Below the pieces are notes generated by a model. It had not been told where the DNA came from, made no database searches, and worked only from the letters and a program-made list of their open reading frames with translations. Shown one piece after another: positions 15,140 to 24,967 of a stretch of DNA of 41,156 nt. The position numbers and the translations under genes were made by a program. Origin of the DNA: Nitrospira sp. (GTDB lineage Bacteria > Nitrospirota > Nitrospiria > Nitrospirales > Nitrospiraceae); assembly GCA_021323395.1 (NCBI GenBank), contig JAJONL010000008.1:1-41156 (forward strand), given 5' to 3'. Position 1 is the first letter of the stretch. Every line of letters starts with the position of its first letter.

Positions 15140-17785
15140 CTATTCGCTCAATAGCCGTTGCTGAAGGGCGGCCAATCGATTGAGGGCATCCAGGGGAGTC
15201 ATTGAGAAGAGATCCATCTGTCGAACCTCCTCGAGCATGGGATGTGGTGCCGGCAGTGTGGTGTCGAATTCGAGTGATTGCTGGGAATGGGCAACGGAGC
15301 GTGAAGAGGACGAGGAGGATTCCAGTTGAACCAGGACAGCCTTGGCGCGATCTATGACCACGTCGGGAAGACCTGCCAGCTGCGCCACATGGATGCCGTA
15401 ACTGCGATCGGCGCCGCCTGGAATGATCTTGCGTAAAAACAGGACCTCACCGTTCTTCTCCTGCACCGCAACGCAGTAGTTTGTAATGCCCTCCCGCAGT
15501 TCTTCGAGTTGAGTCATCTCGTGATAGTGCGTGGCGAAGAGTGTGCGCGCACCGAGCCGGCGAGGATCCTGGATATATTCTGCGATCGCCCAGGCAATGC
15601 TCAATCCGTCATAAGTGCTCGTCCCGCGCCCGATTTCGTCCAAGAGAATCAAACTGTGGGCTGTCGCGCAGTTAAGGATGTGTGCCGTCTCGGTCATCTC
15701 CACCATGAAGGTGCTCTGGCCACCGGCAAGGTTGTCAGATGCTCCCACACGCGTGAAGATGCGATCGACTACCCCGATCTTCGCTTCCTTGGCAGGGACA
15801 AAACTGCCCATCTGGGCCATCAACGTAATGAGTGCGACCTGCCGCAGATAAGTACTTTTTCCGGCCATGTTGGGACCGGTTAAAATGTGAAGACGACTGG
15901 TGGCAAGGTCCAAATCGGTATCGTTCGGGACAAACCCGCCTGCCAGATCGAGGCGCTCCACCACGGGATGTCGACCTTGCACAAGGCGAAGGTTTCCGCT
16001 TTCCTCGACGGTCGGTCGGACGTATCGATTGAGAGCGGCGGTTTCCGCGAGGGCGGCGAGCGCATCCAGAATGGCCACCCGCCGGCTGACCTCCTGGAGC
16101 CGAGCCGTCTCTCCGGCCAATCGAATGCGGAGTCCTTCGAAAAGAGTTTGCTCTAGGGCCATCAATTTAGCATCTGCGCCTGTCACCCGTTCTTCGAGGT
16201 CTTTTAATTCGGCGGTCATGAAACGTTCGGCATTGGCCAGCGTTTGTTTGCGGATATAGTCGGGCGGAACCTTTCCGAGATTCGTTTTTGTGAGTTCGAT
16301 GTAATATCCAAAGACTTGATTGTAGCGGATCTTGAGTGATTCGACGCCGGTGCGGGCCCGTTCCTTCGCTTCCAGCCCGGCAATCCAGCCTTTGCCTTCG
16401 CGGCTCGCTTTACGAAGCTCGTCAACCTCCGCATGATACCCATCTTTCAGGATGCCGCCGTCGCGAACCGACACGGGCGCCTCTGGCACCAGAGCCCGTT
16501 CGATGAGTTCGTAGAGATCCTGGGCATTGTCCCAGGCTGTCGACAGACCAGTCAGAAGGGGGGCAGAAAGCGCAGCCAAGCCTGTGTGGATCGCCGGGAG
16601 AGAGGAGAGGGAGAGTTTCAGCGCCAGCAGGTCCCGCGGATGGGCCACGCCGAGCGAAATGCGGCTGCAGAGGCGCGAAATATCTTGCACGGTTCGCAGG
16701 GCTGACCGGAGGTGCACCCGGGCGTCCAATTGAGCGTTGAGCTCGTCGACCGCCGTGAGCCTGGCATCGATCGCTTCGCAAGTCACTAACGGACGCAACA
16801 GCCATTCGCGGAGCAGCCGGCTGCCCATGGCGGTGACGGTTCGGTCGAGGACGCCCAGCAGAGTATGGGGCGAGGGGCCAGCCGACTCCTCGATCCGACC
16901 GGCAGGTTTGACGAGTTCCAAGTTGCGAATGGTGGCCGCATCCAGGTGCATGGCGTCATGAGGACGTCTGACGCGTATCTGCCGAATATGATCGAGTGAG
17001 GCAGAGGGTTGTGTTTCCCTTGTATACCGCAGCACCGCTGCTCCGGCCTGGATTGCCAAGTGGAGCGTGTGACACCCGAAGGCTTCCAGCGAATGGACAT
17101 GAAACTGCTCTTGCAGCCTGGTCCGCCCTTGCTCCAGATCGAACCAGACGGCGGGTTGGGCGCAGCATCGCAGGCCGTTCAACTCGGCCATCCAATGCTG
17201 CTCTTCCGGGACGAGGCCCTCTGCATACAATAATTCTTTCGGTTCGAGCCTTGTGAGCTCGTCCAGGAGAGCGCTCTGTGCCTGCAGACCATGAAATTCA
17301 CCGACCCAATACTCTCCTGTGGAGAGGTCAAGCGTGGCCAAACCGAATGACAATTCCTTACGTCCCGTTCCCCCGGCGCGGAGGCGGGTCGCCACTGCCG
17401 CCAGTACGTTCGACTCGCTGGAGGGAAGGAATTCGCTGTCGATGAGCGTGCCTGGCGTATAGAGCCTGACCACCTCGCGACGCACGAGGCCTTTAGCGAG
17501 TTTGGGGTCCTCGACCTGTTCGCAGAGAGCCACGGTTCTGCCCGCACGGAGGAGTTTCGCGATGTAATTGGTGGCGGCATGGTATGGAACGCCGCATAAG
17601 GGAACCGGAGTGTGGCTGGATTTATCTCTGGAGGTCAGGGCAATCGACAGGAGTTTCGACGCCTCAACGGCATCCTCCTGAAACATTTCATAGAAGTCGC
17701 CTACACGAAAAAAAATGATGGCATCGCGATAGGCTTGCTTGACCTCGCGATATTGGCGCATCAACGGCGTACCGTCGTCACCCAT
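15140..17785 (-). CDS. mutS: DNA mismatch repair protein MutS
   Basis: 881 residues from the chosen start. It recognises mismatches and small loops and recruits MutL using ATP. Mismatch-binding motif: FFRVGDFYEMF, containing the F-x-E that contacts the mispair. The connector, lever and clamp domains follow, then the ATPase domain with Walker A GPNMAGKST (about 635-643) and DEIGRGTST (about 715-723); the C-terminus ends in an oligomerisation-like helix. The frame stays open to 17977, but that extension lies inside lapA; the ATG at 17785 overlaps the lapA stop by eight bases and has GAGGGAG upstream. It is the last gene of a five-gene minus-strand run. Confidence 0.97.
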   Translation of the reverse strand: MGDDGTPLMRQYREVKQAYRDAIIFFRVGDFYEMFQEDAVEASKLLSIALTSRDKSSHTPVPLCGVPYHAATNYIAKLLRAGRTVALCEQVEDPKLAKGLVRREVVRLYTPGTLIDSEFLPSSESNVLAAVATRLRAGGTGRKELSFGLATLDLSTGEYWVGEFHGLQAQSALLDELTRLEPKELLYAEGLVPEEQHWMAELNGLRCCAQPAVWFDLEQGRTRLQEQFHVHSLEAFGCHTLHLAIQAGAAVLRYTRETQPSASLDHIRQIRVRRPHDAMHLDAATIRNLELVKPAGRIEESAGPSPHTLLGVLDRTVTAMGSRLLREWLLRPLVTCEAIDARLTAVDELNAQLDARVHLRSALRTVQDISRLCSRISLGVAHPRDLLALKLSLSSLPAIHTGLAALSAPLLTGLSTAWDNAQDLYELIERALVPEAPVSVRDGGILKDGYHAEVDELRKASREGKGWIAGLEAKERARTGVESLKIRYNQVFGYYIELTKTNLGKVPPDYIRKQTLANAERFMTAELKDLEERVTGADAKLMALEQTLFEGLRIRLAGETARLQEVSRRVAILDALAALAETAALNRYVRPTVEESGNLRLVQGRHPVVERLDLAGGFVPNDTDLDLATSRLHILTGPNMAGKSTYLRQVALITLMAQMGSFVPAKEAKIGVVDRIFTRVGASDNLAGGQSTFMVEMTETAHILNCATAHSLILLDEIGRGTSTYDGLSIAWAIAEYIQDPRRLGARTLFATHYHEMTQLEELREGITNYCVAVQEKNGEVLFLRKIIPGGADRSYGIHVAQLAGLPDVVIDRAKAVLVQLESSSSSSRSVAHSQQSLEFDTTLPAPHPMLEEVRQMDLFSMTPLDALNRLAALQQRLLSE

Positions 17786-18122
17786 CGGAAGGTTCTCCCT
17801 CAGCACTCGTGACTCCGGCCGGTCCCCCACGTCGCGCGGCCTTATCCAGAGCTTGTCGGAGCCGTTCCAAATCCACCTCGGCTTCTTGGAGAGCCTTGGT
17901 TTTTCGACGCAATTCGATTCGTCCCCGCACCCAGGCAGGGAACAGCAGAATGCCTGAGACAAGCAGGCCGACTCCAAACGAGGCGAGGATCGGCTTGTAG
18001 ATCAGGATCGATGCGGATCGAAGGCCGAAGAAATATCGCAGCGTGACTTCTTGCTCTTGATTCTGCAGGAAAAACGACAACGCCAGCAGGAGCAGCGTCC
18101 CCACCAATATCAACCGAATCAC
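17778..18122 (-). CDS. LapA-domain inner-membrane protein
   Basis: 114 residues. Two membrane segments (about 3-20 and 43-63) flank the sequence NQEQEVTLRYFFG, which is typical of the LapA (DUF1049) family. A charged coiled-coil-like tail (RIELRRKTKALQEAEVDLERLR) lies in the cytoplasm. In E. coli the relative LapA works with LapB in lipopolysaccharide assembly; that role is only a suggestion here, as no lapB is nearby. The ATG overlaps the tsaE stop by four bases, and its own stop overlaps mutS. Confidence 0.8.
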   Translation of the reverse strand: MIRLILVGTLLLLALSFFLQNQEQEVTLRYFFGLRSASILIYKPILASFGVGLLVSGILLFPAWVRGRIELRRKTKALQEAEVDLERLRQALDKAARRGGPAGVTSAEGEPSDG

Positions 18123-18676
18123 AGCGAAATCCTCCTTGACCGGGGCAATTGTACACCGGTTGGCTGAGGCTCTCCAGTGTGACGGCGCGTTGACAAAAGA
18201 TGGCGAAGGCGCTGCACCAAACGGCAGGCAGAGGGTCCGCTGGCCGTCAATACGACTCGACGTGCGCTGGGAAGACGGTGAGATAAATGGATGTCCAGGC
18301 GGTCCGATGGCAGCCCAGATCCCCAGCGATCAGCCCACTCAATCGCGGTGACAGTGCGGCCGTTTAAGTAGTCGTCGAGTCCGGTGTCTTCGAGCTGCGA
18401 TGCGCTCAGGCGATACAAATCGGTGTGAATGAGACGGAGCCGTCCGTGGTACTCGTGGATCAACGTAAATGTCGGGCTGCTCACCGCCGTCGGTTCAGCG
18501 CCTAGGCCGTCGGCGATGCCCCTGACCAGCGAGGTTTTTCCCGTTCCCAGTTCTCCATACAAGGCCAGGACCTCGCCTCCCTGTAAAAGTTGGCCGACGC
18601 ACCGTCCTAGGCGGTGCGTCTGGCGCGGGGATCGCAAGATGAGGCGCCACGGCTTGGCGCCAGGATGTGTTTTCAC
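18119..18676 (-). CDS. tsaE: tRNA threonylcarbamoyladenosine biosynthesis ATPase TsaE
   Basis: 185 residues from a GTG start. It is the ATPase partner of TsaB/TsaD in making t6A37 of ANN-decoding tRNAs. Walker A is GELGTGKTSL (41-50); the following SSPTFTLIHEY and IHTDLYRL are typical, as is IEWADRWG. The frame extends to an ATG at 18745 that overlaps nnr by 29 bases and adds a Ser/Arg/Lys-rich stretch not seen in the family; GTG at 18676 has GGAAG seven bases upstream and is preferred, without certainty. The C-terminal tail past about 130 is longer and more Arg-rich than usual. Confidence 0.9.
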   Translation of the reverse strand: MKTHPGAKPWRLILRSPRQTHRLGRCVGQLLQGGEVLALYGELGTGKTSLVRGIADGLGAEPTAVSSPTFTLIHEYHGRLRLIHTDLYRLSASQLEDTGLDDYLNGRTVTAIEWADRWGSGLPSDRLDIHLSHRLPSARRVVLTASGPSACRLVQRLRHLLSTRRHTGEPQPTGVQLPRSRRISL

Positions 18677-18716
18677 AGTCCTCTTCCCGGAAGACGGGGA
18701 TGATGCCGCAGGCGAC

Positions 18717-20273
18717 TTACGCGTGGAGGGTCGGTGTGAGCGCATGGGGAATCTGTCGAATCAGATCACGTGCCAGCATGCTCGCCTGTCCCTGGCGGGC
18801 CGCCGCCAGATCGCCTGCCACGCCGTGAATGTAGGTGGCGGTACAGGCGGCGTCCCAAGGAGAAAGCCCTTGCGCGAGCAGTCCGCCGACCATGCCTGTT
18901 AAGACGTCACCGGTGCCGGCCGTGGCCATTCCCGGATTGCCGGTCGGACAAATGGCTGCCAACCCATCCGGCCTGGCAATGACCGTGCGCGCCCCTTTGA
19001 GGATCACAAAGACACCTCGCTCGCGCGCAAAACGCGTAGCCGTGCCGAGACGATCCTGGTTGACGGACTGCGTGGTCGCTTCGGTTTCGAGTCGGGCCAT
19101 TTCTCCCGGATGTGGGGTGATGATCGGCGGCTTCTTACACTCGGTCAGTAGTGAGGCTTTTCCTGCCAAGGCATTCAACGCGTCGGCATCCAACACACAG
19201 GGCTTGTCGATGCGTTTGACGAACTCCTGTACGAGATCGACGGTCTCCGGATGGGTGGTCAGGCCGGGGCCGACCACCACGGCATCACGAGCAGAGGCGA
19301 AGGCAAGGAGGCGCTCCAGCCCGGAGCGGGCAAAGGTGCGGGACTTGGTCTCCGGCATCGGAAGCGTCATAACCTCAAGTAGCTTGGCCTCCAATACATC
19401 GTTGACACTCGACGGTACGGCGACTGTGACCAGGCCGGCTCCGATGCGGAGGGCTGCCAGCGCGGCCATGGCTGCTGCGCCTGTCTTGCCGACCGAGCCG
19501 GCGATAATGCCGACATGGCCATAGGTTCCCTTGTGAGAGGAAGGTCGTCGCACAGGCAGTGTGGCGGAAGCCGCTGCGGCCGTCAGAAGCCACAGGCGGC
19601 TGCCGAGGGCTTCAACATATTCGTCGGGAATTCCAATATCGACCAACCGAACCTCGCCGGAGCAATCGATGCCGGCGCCGAGGTACAGCCCGACTTTCGG
19701 CAGTCCGACCGTCACGGTGAGATCGGCTCGCACCGCGGCCCCTAATGCATGACCCGTATCTGCATGGAGGCCGGATGGGAGGTCTATCGCGACGGTCGGG
19801 CGGGCAGCGGCATTGATCGACAGAATCGCCTCGAGGTAGAGCCCGGTGATGGAGGTCGACAGCCCAGTTCCCACAATGGCATCGACAATGATGTCGCTGG
19901 TTGCGAGTCGTTGCCGTATTTCGTCGGGGCACCCGGGGCGTCTGACCGCCGATTGCCCGGCCACCCGTTGAAAACGCTGGTGCATCGTCCGGGCGTCGCG
20001 ACTGAGTTCGGCAGGAGACGCGAGAAGAAGGATCTGCACGCGAGCTTTTTTACGGCGTAATAATCGTCCGATGACGAATCCATCCCCACCATTGTTTCCT
20101 TTGCCGCAGACGATGGCGATCGATTTTCCGGCAAGGGGTCCGTACCGTGTTTCCAGATGGGGGATAACGCCGGCGCCGGCGCGTTCCATGAGGGTGAGGG
20201 AGGGGACATGCGCATCCGTGATCGTGCGGTGGTCGAGAGTTCGCATCTGGTCGGCGGTCACAATAGGGATCAT
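18717..20273 (-). CDS. nnr: bifunctional NAD(P)H-hydrate epimerase / dehydratase
   Basis: 518 residues. It repairs hydrated NADH and NADPH. The N-terminal YjeF_N domain (about 1-215) epimerises the R and S forms, with CGKGNNGGDGFVIGRLL as its nucleotide motif. The C-terminal ribokinase-like domain (about 225-510) dehydrates S-NAD(P)HX using ADP, with ITPHPGEMARL, NPGMATAGTGDVLTGMVGG and the earlier SSHKGTYGHVGIIAGS. It lies between pdxJ (53 bases upstream) and tsaE, a common bacterial neighbourhood. No strong ribosome site is visible at the ATG. Confidence 0.95.
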   Translation of the reverse strand: MIPIVTADQMRTLDHRTITDAHVPSLTLMERAGAGVIPHLETRYGPLAGKSIAIVCGKGNNGGDGFVIGRLLRRKKARVQILLLASPAELSRDARTMHQRFQRVAGQSAVRRPGCPDEIRQRLATSDIIVDAIVGTGLSTSITGLYLEAILSINAAARPTVAIDLPSGLHADTGHALGAAVRADLTVTVGLPKVGLYLGAGIDCSGEVRLVDIGIPDEYVEALGSRLWLLTAAAASATLPVRRPSSHKGTYGHVGIIAGSVGKTGAAAMAALAALRIGAGLVTVAVPSSVNDVLEAKLLEVMTLPMPETKSRTFARSGLERLLAFASARDAVVVGPGLTTHPETVDLVQEFVKRIDKPCVLDADALNALAGKASLLTECKKPPIITPHPGEMARLETEATTQSVNQDRLGTATRFARERGVFVILKGARTVIARPDGLAAICPTGNPGMATAGTGDVLTGMVGGLLAQGLSPWDAACTATYIHGVAGDLAAARQGQASMLARDLIRQIPHALTPTLHA

Positions 20274-20326
20274 GGTGTGTCAGCGACCCACGGGGCGTTT
20301 AGGACCTACTGCGACGATGCCTCATG

Positions 20327-21040
20327 TCAGGCTACGAGTTCCCTCATTTCGCGAACGGCTTGAACCAGTCCAACCATGACGGAACGAGCAATGATGCTGT
20401 GTCCGATATTGAATTCCACGATCTCCGGCAGGCGGGCGAGACGTTTCACATTCTTGTAATTCAACCCATGGCCGGCATTGACACCGAGGCCGAGCTTATA
20501 GGCTAGCTTGGCCGCCTGGGTGATCGCCTCGAATTCCTCGTCTTCTTCCTTGGAACGTTTGGCATTTGAGTATCGGCCGGTATGTAACTCGACATAGGCC
20601 GCCCCGATTTTATGAGCGGCCCTGATTTGGTCCAGACTCGGTTCCACGAACAGACTGCTCGGAATTCCGCCATCACGCAGCAAATCCACGATCTTTTGAA
20701 TTCGGTCGCGGTGGTTCGCGACGTCGAGGCCGCCTTCGGTGGTCAGCTCTTGCCGCCGTTCCGGGACCAGGGTGACGAGGTCCGGTTTGACGCTCAAGGC
20801 GATCTTGGCCATGGCGTCGTCCGCGGCCATTTCTAGATCTAATTTGGTTCGAACGATTTCGCGCAGCATGACGAGATCCCGGTCTTGAATATGGCGGCGA
20901 TCTTCCCGCAGATGCACGACCAATCCATCGGCGCCGGCCAGTTCGACGAGAATCGCGGCCGTGAGTGGATCGGGATCAGTGCCGCCGCGCGATTGACGGA
21001 GTGTCGCCACATGATCAATATTGACGCCCAGACGAGCCAT
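20327..21040 (-). CDS. pdxJ: pyridoxine 5'-phosphate synthase PdxJ
   Basis: 237 residues. It condenses 1-deoxyxylulose 5-phosphate with 3-amino-2-oxopropyl phosphate in vitamin B6 synthesis. It forms a TIM barrel with the family signatures [54 protein letters not shown] and [12 protein letters not shown]. The ATG at 21040 has GGGAGG four bases upstream; a GTG directly before it (21043) is too close to that site. It is the first gene of the minus-strand run ending in mutS and diverges from the amino-acid operon. Confidence 0.97.
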   Translation of the reverse strand: MARLGVNIDHVATLRQSRGGTDPDPLTAAILVELAGADGLVVHLREDRRHIQDRDLVMLREIVRTKLDLEMAADDAMAKIALSVKPDLVTLVPERRQELTTEGGLDVANHRDRIQKIVDLLRDGGIPSSLFVEPSLDQIRAAHKIGAAYVELHTGRYSNAKRSKEEDEEFEAITQAAKLAYKLGLGVNAGHGLNYKNVKRLARLPEIVEFNIGHSIIARSVMVGLVQAVREMRELVA

Positions 21041-21126
21041 CACGCCTCCCGAGTGTGCATCGGTGATGCAGAAAGGTTTCGGAACTGGTCGAAATTCATA
21101 GACAATTCTGATGTTCGTGAGGCATT

Positions 21127-21154
21127 ATTATCAGAATGAGACAGGAAGGAGCAA
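21127..21154 (-). promoter_or_regulatory. possible promoter of the pdxJ-mutS run
   Basis: On the minus strand TTGCTC (21149-21154), a 16-base spacer and GATAAT (21127-21132). The -10 is good, the -35 moderate and the spacer short. It would give a leader of about 80 bases. Confidence 0.35.
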
Positions 21155-21239
21155 GGACGACCTCGCTCCGGCTCATCCAGTGACGAGTTGCCCAGTCAGA
21201 GGCGCCGTTCGATTCCAACCCAATAGACTCCTTGTGAAA

Positions 21240-21268
21240 TTGACTCACATTGAGGCCTCCATTAAAAT
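21240..21268 (+). promoter_or_regulatory. sigma70-type promoter of the amino-acid operon
   Basis: TTGACT (21240-21245), a 17-base spacer and TAAAAT (21263-21268): five of six consensus bases in each box. Confidence 0.7.
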
Positions 21269-21337
21269 ACGCCCCTTTCGGAGGCAGGGCGAACCAACCT
21301 GTTCAGCAGAGGGCGCCTGTAGGAGTCTGACAGATTC

Positions 21338-22534
21338 ATGGCGATCAGCGACGGATTTTACCGCATCAAACGACTCCCCCCATACGTATTTGCGCAGGTT
21401 CAAAGCCTGAAGCTCGAGGCGCGTCAGCGGGGCGAGGATATTATCGATTTCGGCATGGGAAATCCGGACCAGCCGACGCCCGCTCATATTGTCGACAAAT
21501 TGATCGAAGCCTCCAAGAAGGCGAAAAACCATCGCTATTCTGCTTCGCGCGGCATCACCAAACTCCGCCACGCCATTACCGGTTGGTACAAACGAAACTA
21601 TGACGTGCAGCTGGATCCTGAGACCGAAGCGATCGTGACGATCGGCTCCAAGGAAGGCATCGCACATCTGGCGCTGGCCACGATCGGTCCCGGCGATGTC
21701 GTGCTTACGCCGACGCCGACCTATCCCATCCACATGTACAGTTTTATTATCGCCGGCGGGGAGGTCCGAGGGATTGAATTGCGGCAAGATAGCGATTTTT
21801 TCGACGATCTTCTGCGTGTCTACCGCCAGACCTTACCGCGGCCGCGTATTTTGGTGATCAATTTCCCTCACAATCCCACCACGGCCGTAGTCGATTTGGA
21901 GTTTTTTAAGAAGATCGTTGCGTTTGCCAAAGAACACGATGTCATCGTGGTCCACGATCTGGCCTATGCCGACATTGCGTTCGACGGCTATAAAGCGCCG
22001 AGTTTTCTGCAGGTGCCGGAGGCGAAGGATGTGGGAGTGGAGTTTTATACTTTGTCCAAGGCCTATAACATGCCCGGCTGGCGGGTGGGGTTTTGTGTCG
22101 GCAACCGCGAGGTCATCGGTGCGCTCGCCAAGATCAAGAGTTATCTCGACTATGGGATTTTTCAGCCGATCCAGATTGCCAGTACGGTGGCGTTGAACGG
22201 ACCGCAAGACTGCGTCAAGGAGGTCGTGCAGCGGTATCAAAATCGGCGCAATGTGCTCGTGAACGGGCTCAACCGCATCGGCTGGTCGGTGGGATTACCG
22301 CGGGCGACCATGTTCGTCTGGGCGCGTATTCCGGACCCCTTTCGCCACATGGGTTCACTGGAGTTTTCCAAACTGTTGCTGAAGGAAGCCAAAGTGGCCG
22401 TGTCGCCGGGAATCGGATTCGGCGAAGGTGGGGATGAGTTCGTGCGGTTTGCGTTGGTGGAAAATGAGCATCGCACGCGGCAGGCTCTGCGTGGCATTCG
22501 AAAAGTCTTGAAGATGGACGATCAGGAGTTATGA
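21338..22534 (+). CDS. alaC: AlaC-type class I aminotransferase
   Basis: 398 residues, PLP-dependent fold type I. The Schiff-base lysine is about K241 in [27 protein letters not shown] and [13 protein letters not shown] supply other cofactor contacts. The whole protein, from [15 protein letters not shown] to the C-terminal [11 protein letters not shown], looks like the glutamate-pyruvate aminotransferase AlaC. The probable reaction is pyruvate + glutamate to alanine + 2-oxoglutarate. Related enzymes act as LL-diaminopimelate or aspartate aminotransferases, and the place at the head of an aspartate-family operon makes such a role possible. Its stop overlaps the hom ATG by four bases. Confidence 0.88.
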   Translation: MAISDGFYRIKRLPPYVFAQVQSLKLEARQRGEDIIDFGMGNPDQPTPAHIVDKLIEASKKAKNHRYSASRGITKLRHAITGWYKRNYDVQLDPETEAIVTIGSKEGIAHLALATIGPGDVVLTPTPTYPIHMYSFIIAGGEVRGIELRQDSDFFDDLLRVYRQTLPRPRILVINFPHNPTTAVVDLEFFKKIVAFAKEHDVIVVHDLAYADIAFDGYKAPSFLQVPEAKDVGVEFYTLSKAYNMPGWRVGFCVGNREVIGALAKIKSYLDYGIFQPIQIASTVALNGPQDCVKEVVQRYQNRRNVLVNGLNRIGWSVGLPRATMFVWARIPDPFRHMGSLEFSKLLLKEAKVAVSPGIGFGEGGDEFVRFALVENEHRTRQALRGIRKVLKMDDQEL

Positions 22535-23844
22535 GAACGGAGATCGGAGTCGGGCTGATCGGGTTCGGAACGGTGGGAACTGGTGTGGCCCGGGTCCTGA
22601 TTGACAACGCCGAGTTGATCCGAAGGCGGGTGGGTGTTCCAATCACCTTGGTCGGTATTGCGGATTTGGATATCACTCGCGACCGCGGCATTGCGATTCC
22701 ACCTGGAGTGTTGACCACGGACATCCAGCAGGTATTGGGAGATCCGCGCGTCGATATTGTGATTGAATTGATGGGGGGTTATGACCTTGCCAAGCGCGTT
22801 ATCTTGGATGCGGTGCAGCGAGGCAAGCATGTGGTGACGGCCAATAAGGCCTTATTGGCGGTGCATGGCGAAGAGATTTTCGCCGCCGCATCTCGTCAGG
22901 GGATCGATCTCGGGTTCGAAGCCAGTGTGGGTGGCGGAATCCCAGTGATCCGTGCCTTGACGGAGGGGCTGGCCGCGAACAATATCCAATCCATCTATGG
23001 CATTATCAACGGCACCTCGAATTATATCCTCAGCCGAATGACCAGCGAAGGGCAGCGTTTCGATTTGGTGCTCGAGGAAGCGAAGCGGGCGGGCTATGCC
23101 GAAGCCGATCCCACCTTTGATGTCGCGGGAATCGATTCGGCGCATAAGCTGTCGATCATGGTCAGTTTGGCCTATGGCACACCCGTCAACTTTAAAGAGA
23201 TCTACACCGAAGGCATTGCCGGGCTGACGCCGGTTGATATCGCCTATGCGAAGGAATTTGGATTCACGATTAAGTTGCTGGCCATCGCCAAATACTCTGG
23301 CGGTGAGATCGAGGCGCGTGTACACCCCACCATGGTCCCCTCGGCGTCTCAAATCGCCAAGGTAGAGGGCGTCTACAATGCAATTCAACTGGTAGGCGAT
23401 GCGGTGGAAGACGTGGTCCTGTATGGACGCGGCGCTGGATCGATGCCGACTGGAAGTGCCGTCGCCAGCGATGTTATGTCGATTGCGCGCAATTTGCTCA
23501 AGAATGCCGCTGGCCGTGTCCCGCCGGCGTCCTATCAGCAAGACCAGCGACGACCCTTGCGAATGCGGCCGATGGAGGAAATCACCTCCCTCTACTATAT
23601 TCGCTTCATGGTACTGGACCGGCCCGGCGTGTTATCGCAGATTGCCGGAGTTTTGGGCCGTTACGGGATCAGCATTTCTTCGGTATTGCAGCAGGGCCGC
23701 AAAGAAGGGCAGACGGTGCCTGTGGTTATCATGACGCATATGGCGAAAGAGCGAGACATGCAGAATGCCCTCCGGGACATCAATACCATGCCCTATATTT
23801 CCGAGCCCACGACCCTGATCAGGGTTGAAGGGCAGGATGAATGA
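22531..23844 (+). CDS. hom: homoserine dehydrogenase
   Basis: 437 residues. It reduces aspartate semialdehyde to homoserine. The Rossmann motif [16 protein letters not shown] opens the protein; [28 protein letters not shown] and [11 protein letters not shown] are catalytic-domain signatures, with [18 protein letters not shown]-terminal ACT domain (about 355-430, [17 protein letters not shown]) probably senses threonine. It overlaps alaC by four bases and thrC by eight, so the three should be translated as a coupled set. Confidence 0.97.
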   Translation: MRTEIGVGLIGFGTVGTGVARVLIDNAELIRRRVGVPITLVGIADLDITRDRGIAIPPGVLTTDIQQVLGDPRVDIVIELMGGYDLAKRVILDAVQRGKHVVTANKALLAVHGEEIFAAASRQGIDLGFEASVGGGIPVIRALTEGLAANNIQSIYGIINGTSNYILSRMTSEGQRFDLVLEEAKRAGYAEADPTFDVAGIDSAHKLSIMVSLAYGTPVNFKEIYTEGIAGLTPVDIAYAKEFGFTIKLLAIAKYSGGEIEARVHPTMVPSASQIAKVEGVYNAIQLVGDAVEDVVLYGRGAGSMPTGSAVASDVMSIARNLLKNAAGRVPPASYQQDQRRPLRMRPMEEITSLYYIRFMVLDRPGVLSQIAGVLGRYGISISSVLQQGRKEGQTVPVVIMTHMAKERDMQNALRDINTMPYISEPTTLIRVEGQDE

Positions 23845-24949
23845 AGCCGATGCGTCCCACCTGGTCTATCGATTGGCCGAAAAGGATGTCATGACTCGCT
23901 GGCGCGGCATCATTGAAGAGTACCGGAAGTTTCTCCCCGTGACGGCGCAGACGCCCGTTATCACGTTGGGCGAGGGCAATACCCCGTTGATCCGCGCGGC
24001 ACGGCTGGCAAAAAAAATTGCGCCGGGGGTGGATCTCTATCTCAAGTATGAGGGTATGAATCCCACGGGGTCCTTCAAAGACCGCGGCATGACCCTGGCC
24101 ATCTCGAAGGCGCTCGAGGGTGGGGCGCGAGCGGTGATCTGTGCCTCTACGGGGAACACGTCGGCTTCGGCCGCTGCCTATGGGGCGCGAGCGGGGATTG
24201 CCGTGTATGTGCTCATTCCTGCAGGAAAGATTGCTTTGGGCAAGTTGTCGCAGGCCATGATGCATCAAGCCACGGTCATTCAAGTGGAGGGAAATTTCGA
24301 CCAGGCCTTGACCATCGTGAAGGAGCTGTCGGCAACGTATCCCGTTGAATTGGTGAACTCCATCAACCCCTACCGGATTGAGGGTCAAAAGACGGCGGCC
24401 ATGGAGATTTGCGACGAGCTGGGCGATGCGCCCTCTATGCATGTACTTCCCGTAGGCAATGCGGGTAATATCACCGCCTATTGGAACGGGTATAGGGAGT
24501 ATCGTGCGGCCAATCAAACGACGCGCCTGCCGCGTATGATGGGGTTTCAAGCCTCCGGTGCCGCGCCTATTGTCTTGGGTCATGTGATAGAAGAGCCACA
24601 GACCGTGGCTACAGCGATCAGGATCGGCAATCCGGCCAGCTGGCAGTCGGCGCTGACGGCCGTGCAAGAATCGTCCGGCGCGATCGACATGGTCACGGAT
24701 GAAGAGATCCTGCATGCCTATGCAATGGTTGCCAGGGAGGAAGGCGTGTTCTGTGAACCGGCATCGGCGACATCCGTCGCCGGGGTCATTAAATTAAGTC
24801 ACGCCGGCATGTTGAAAGAAGGTGCCACGGTGGTATGCACATTGACCGGCCATGGGTTGAAGGACGCCGATACGGCCATTGGCATATCACGTCAGCCGAA
24901 GACAGTGAAAGCCACTCGCGACGATGTGGCCCGCCTCCTTCATGTCTGA
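23837..24949 (+). CDS. thrC: threonine synthase
   Basis: 370 residues. It converts O-phosphohomoserine to threonine with PLP. The cofactor lysine lies in [30 protein letters not shown] and the later [13 protein letters not shown] bind phosphate. The compact form matches the thrC type common in Gram-positive and deep-branching bacteria rather than the longer E. coli type. The ATG at 23837 is preferred (GAAGGGCAGG before it); TTG at 23825 and ATG at 23891 are alternatives. It needs a phosphorylated substrate, yet no ordinary thrB is in the operon; see the next gene. Confidence 0.95.
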   Translation: MNEADASHLVYRLAEKDVMTRWRGIIEEYRKFLPVTAQTPVITLGEGNTPLIRAARLAKKIAPGVDLYLKYEGMNPTGSFKDRGMTLAISKALEGGARAVICASTGNTSASAAAYGARAGIAVYVLIPAGKIALGKLSQAMMHQATVIQVEGNFDQALTIVKELSATYPVELVNSINPYRIEGQKTAAMEICDELGDAPSMHVLPVGNAGNITAYWNGYREYRAANQTTRLPRMMGFQASGAAPIVLGHVIEEPQTVATAIRIGNPASWQSALTAVQESSGAIDMVTDEEILHAYAMVAREEGVFCEPASATSVAGVIKLSHAGMLKEGATVVCTLTGHGLKDADTAIGISRQPKTVKATRDDVARLLHV

Positions 24950-24967
24950 TTATCTCAGGAACATCGC

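Larger units (their letters stand above)
21041..21337. other. divergent intergenic region pdxJ / alaC
   Basis: About 300 bases with no gene. It holds a good plus-strand promoter at 21240-21268 and a weaker minus-strand one at 21127-21154. I see no riboswitch, leader peptide or attenuator ahead of the amino-acid operon; the plus-strand leader is only about 63 bases. Confidence 0.5.

Noticed and set aside
17786..17977. Extended N-terminus of mutS to 17977
   Set aside because: It lies wholly inside lapA in another frame, and ordinary MutS proteins begin near the ATG at 17785.
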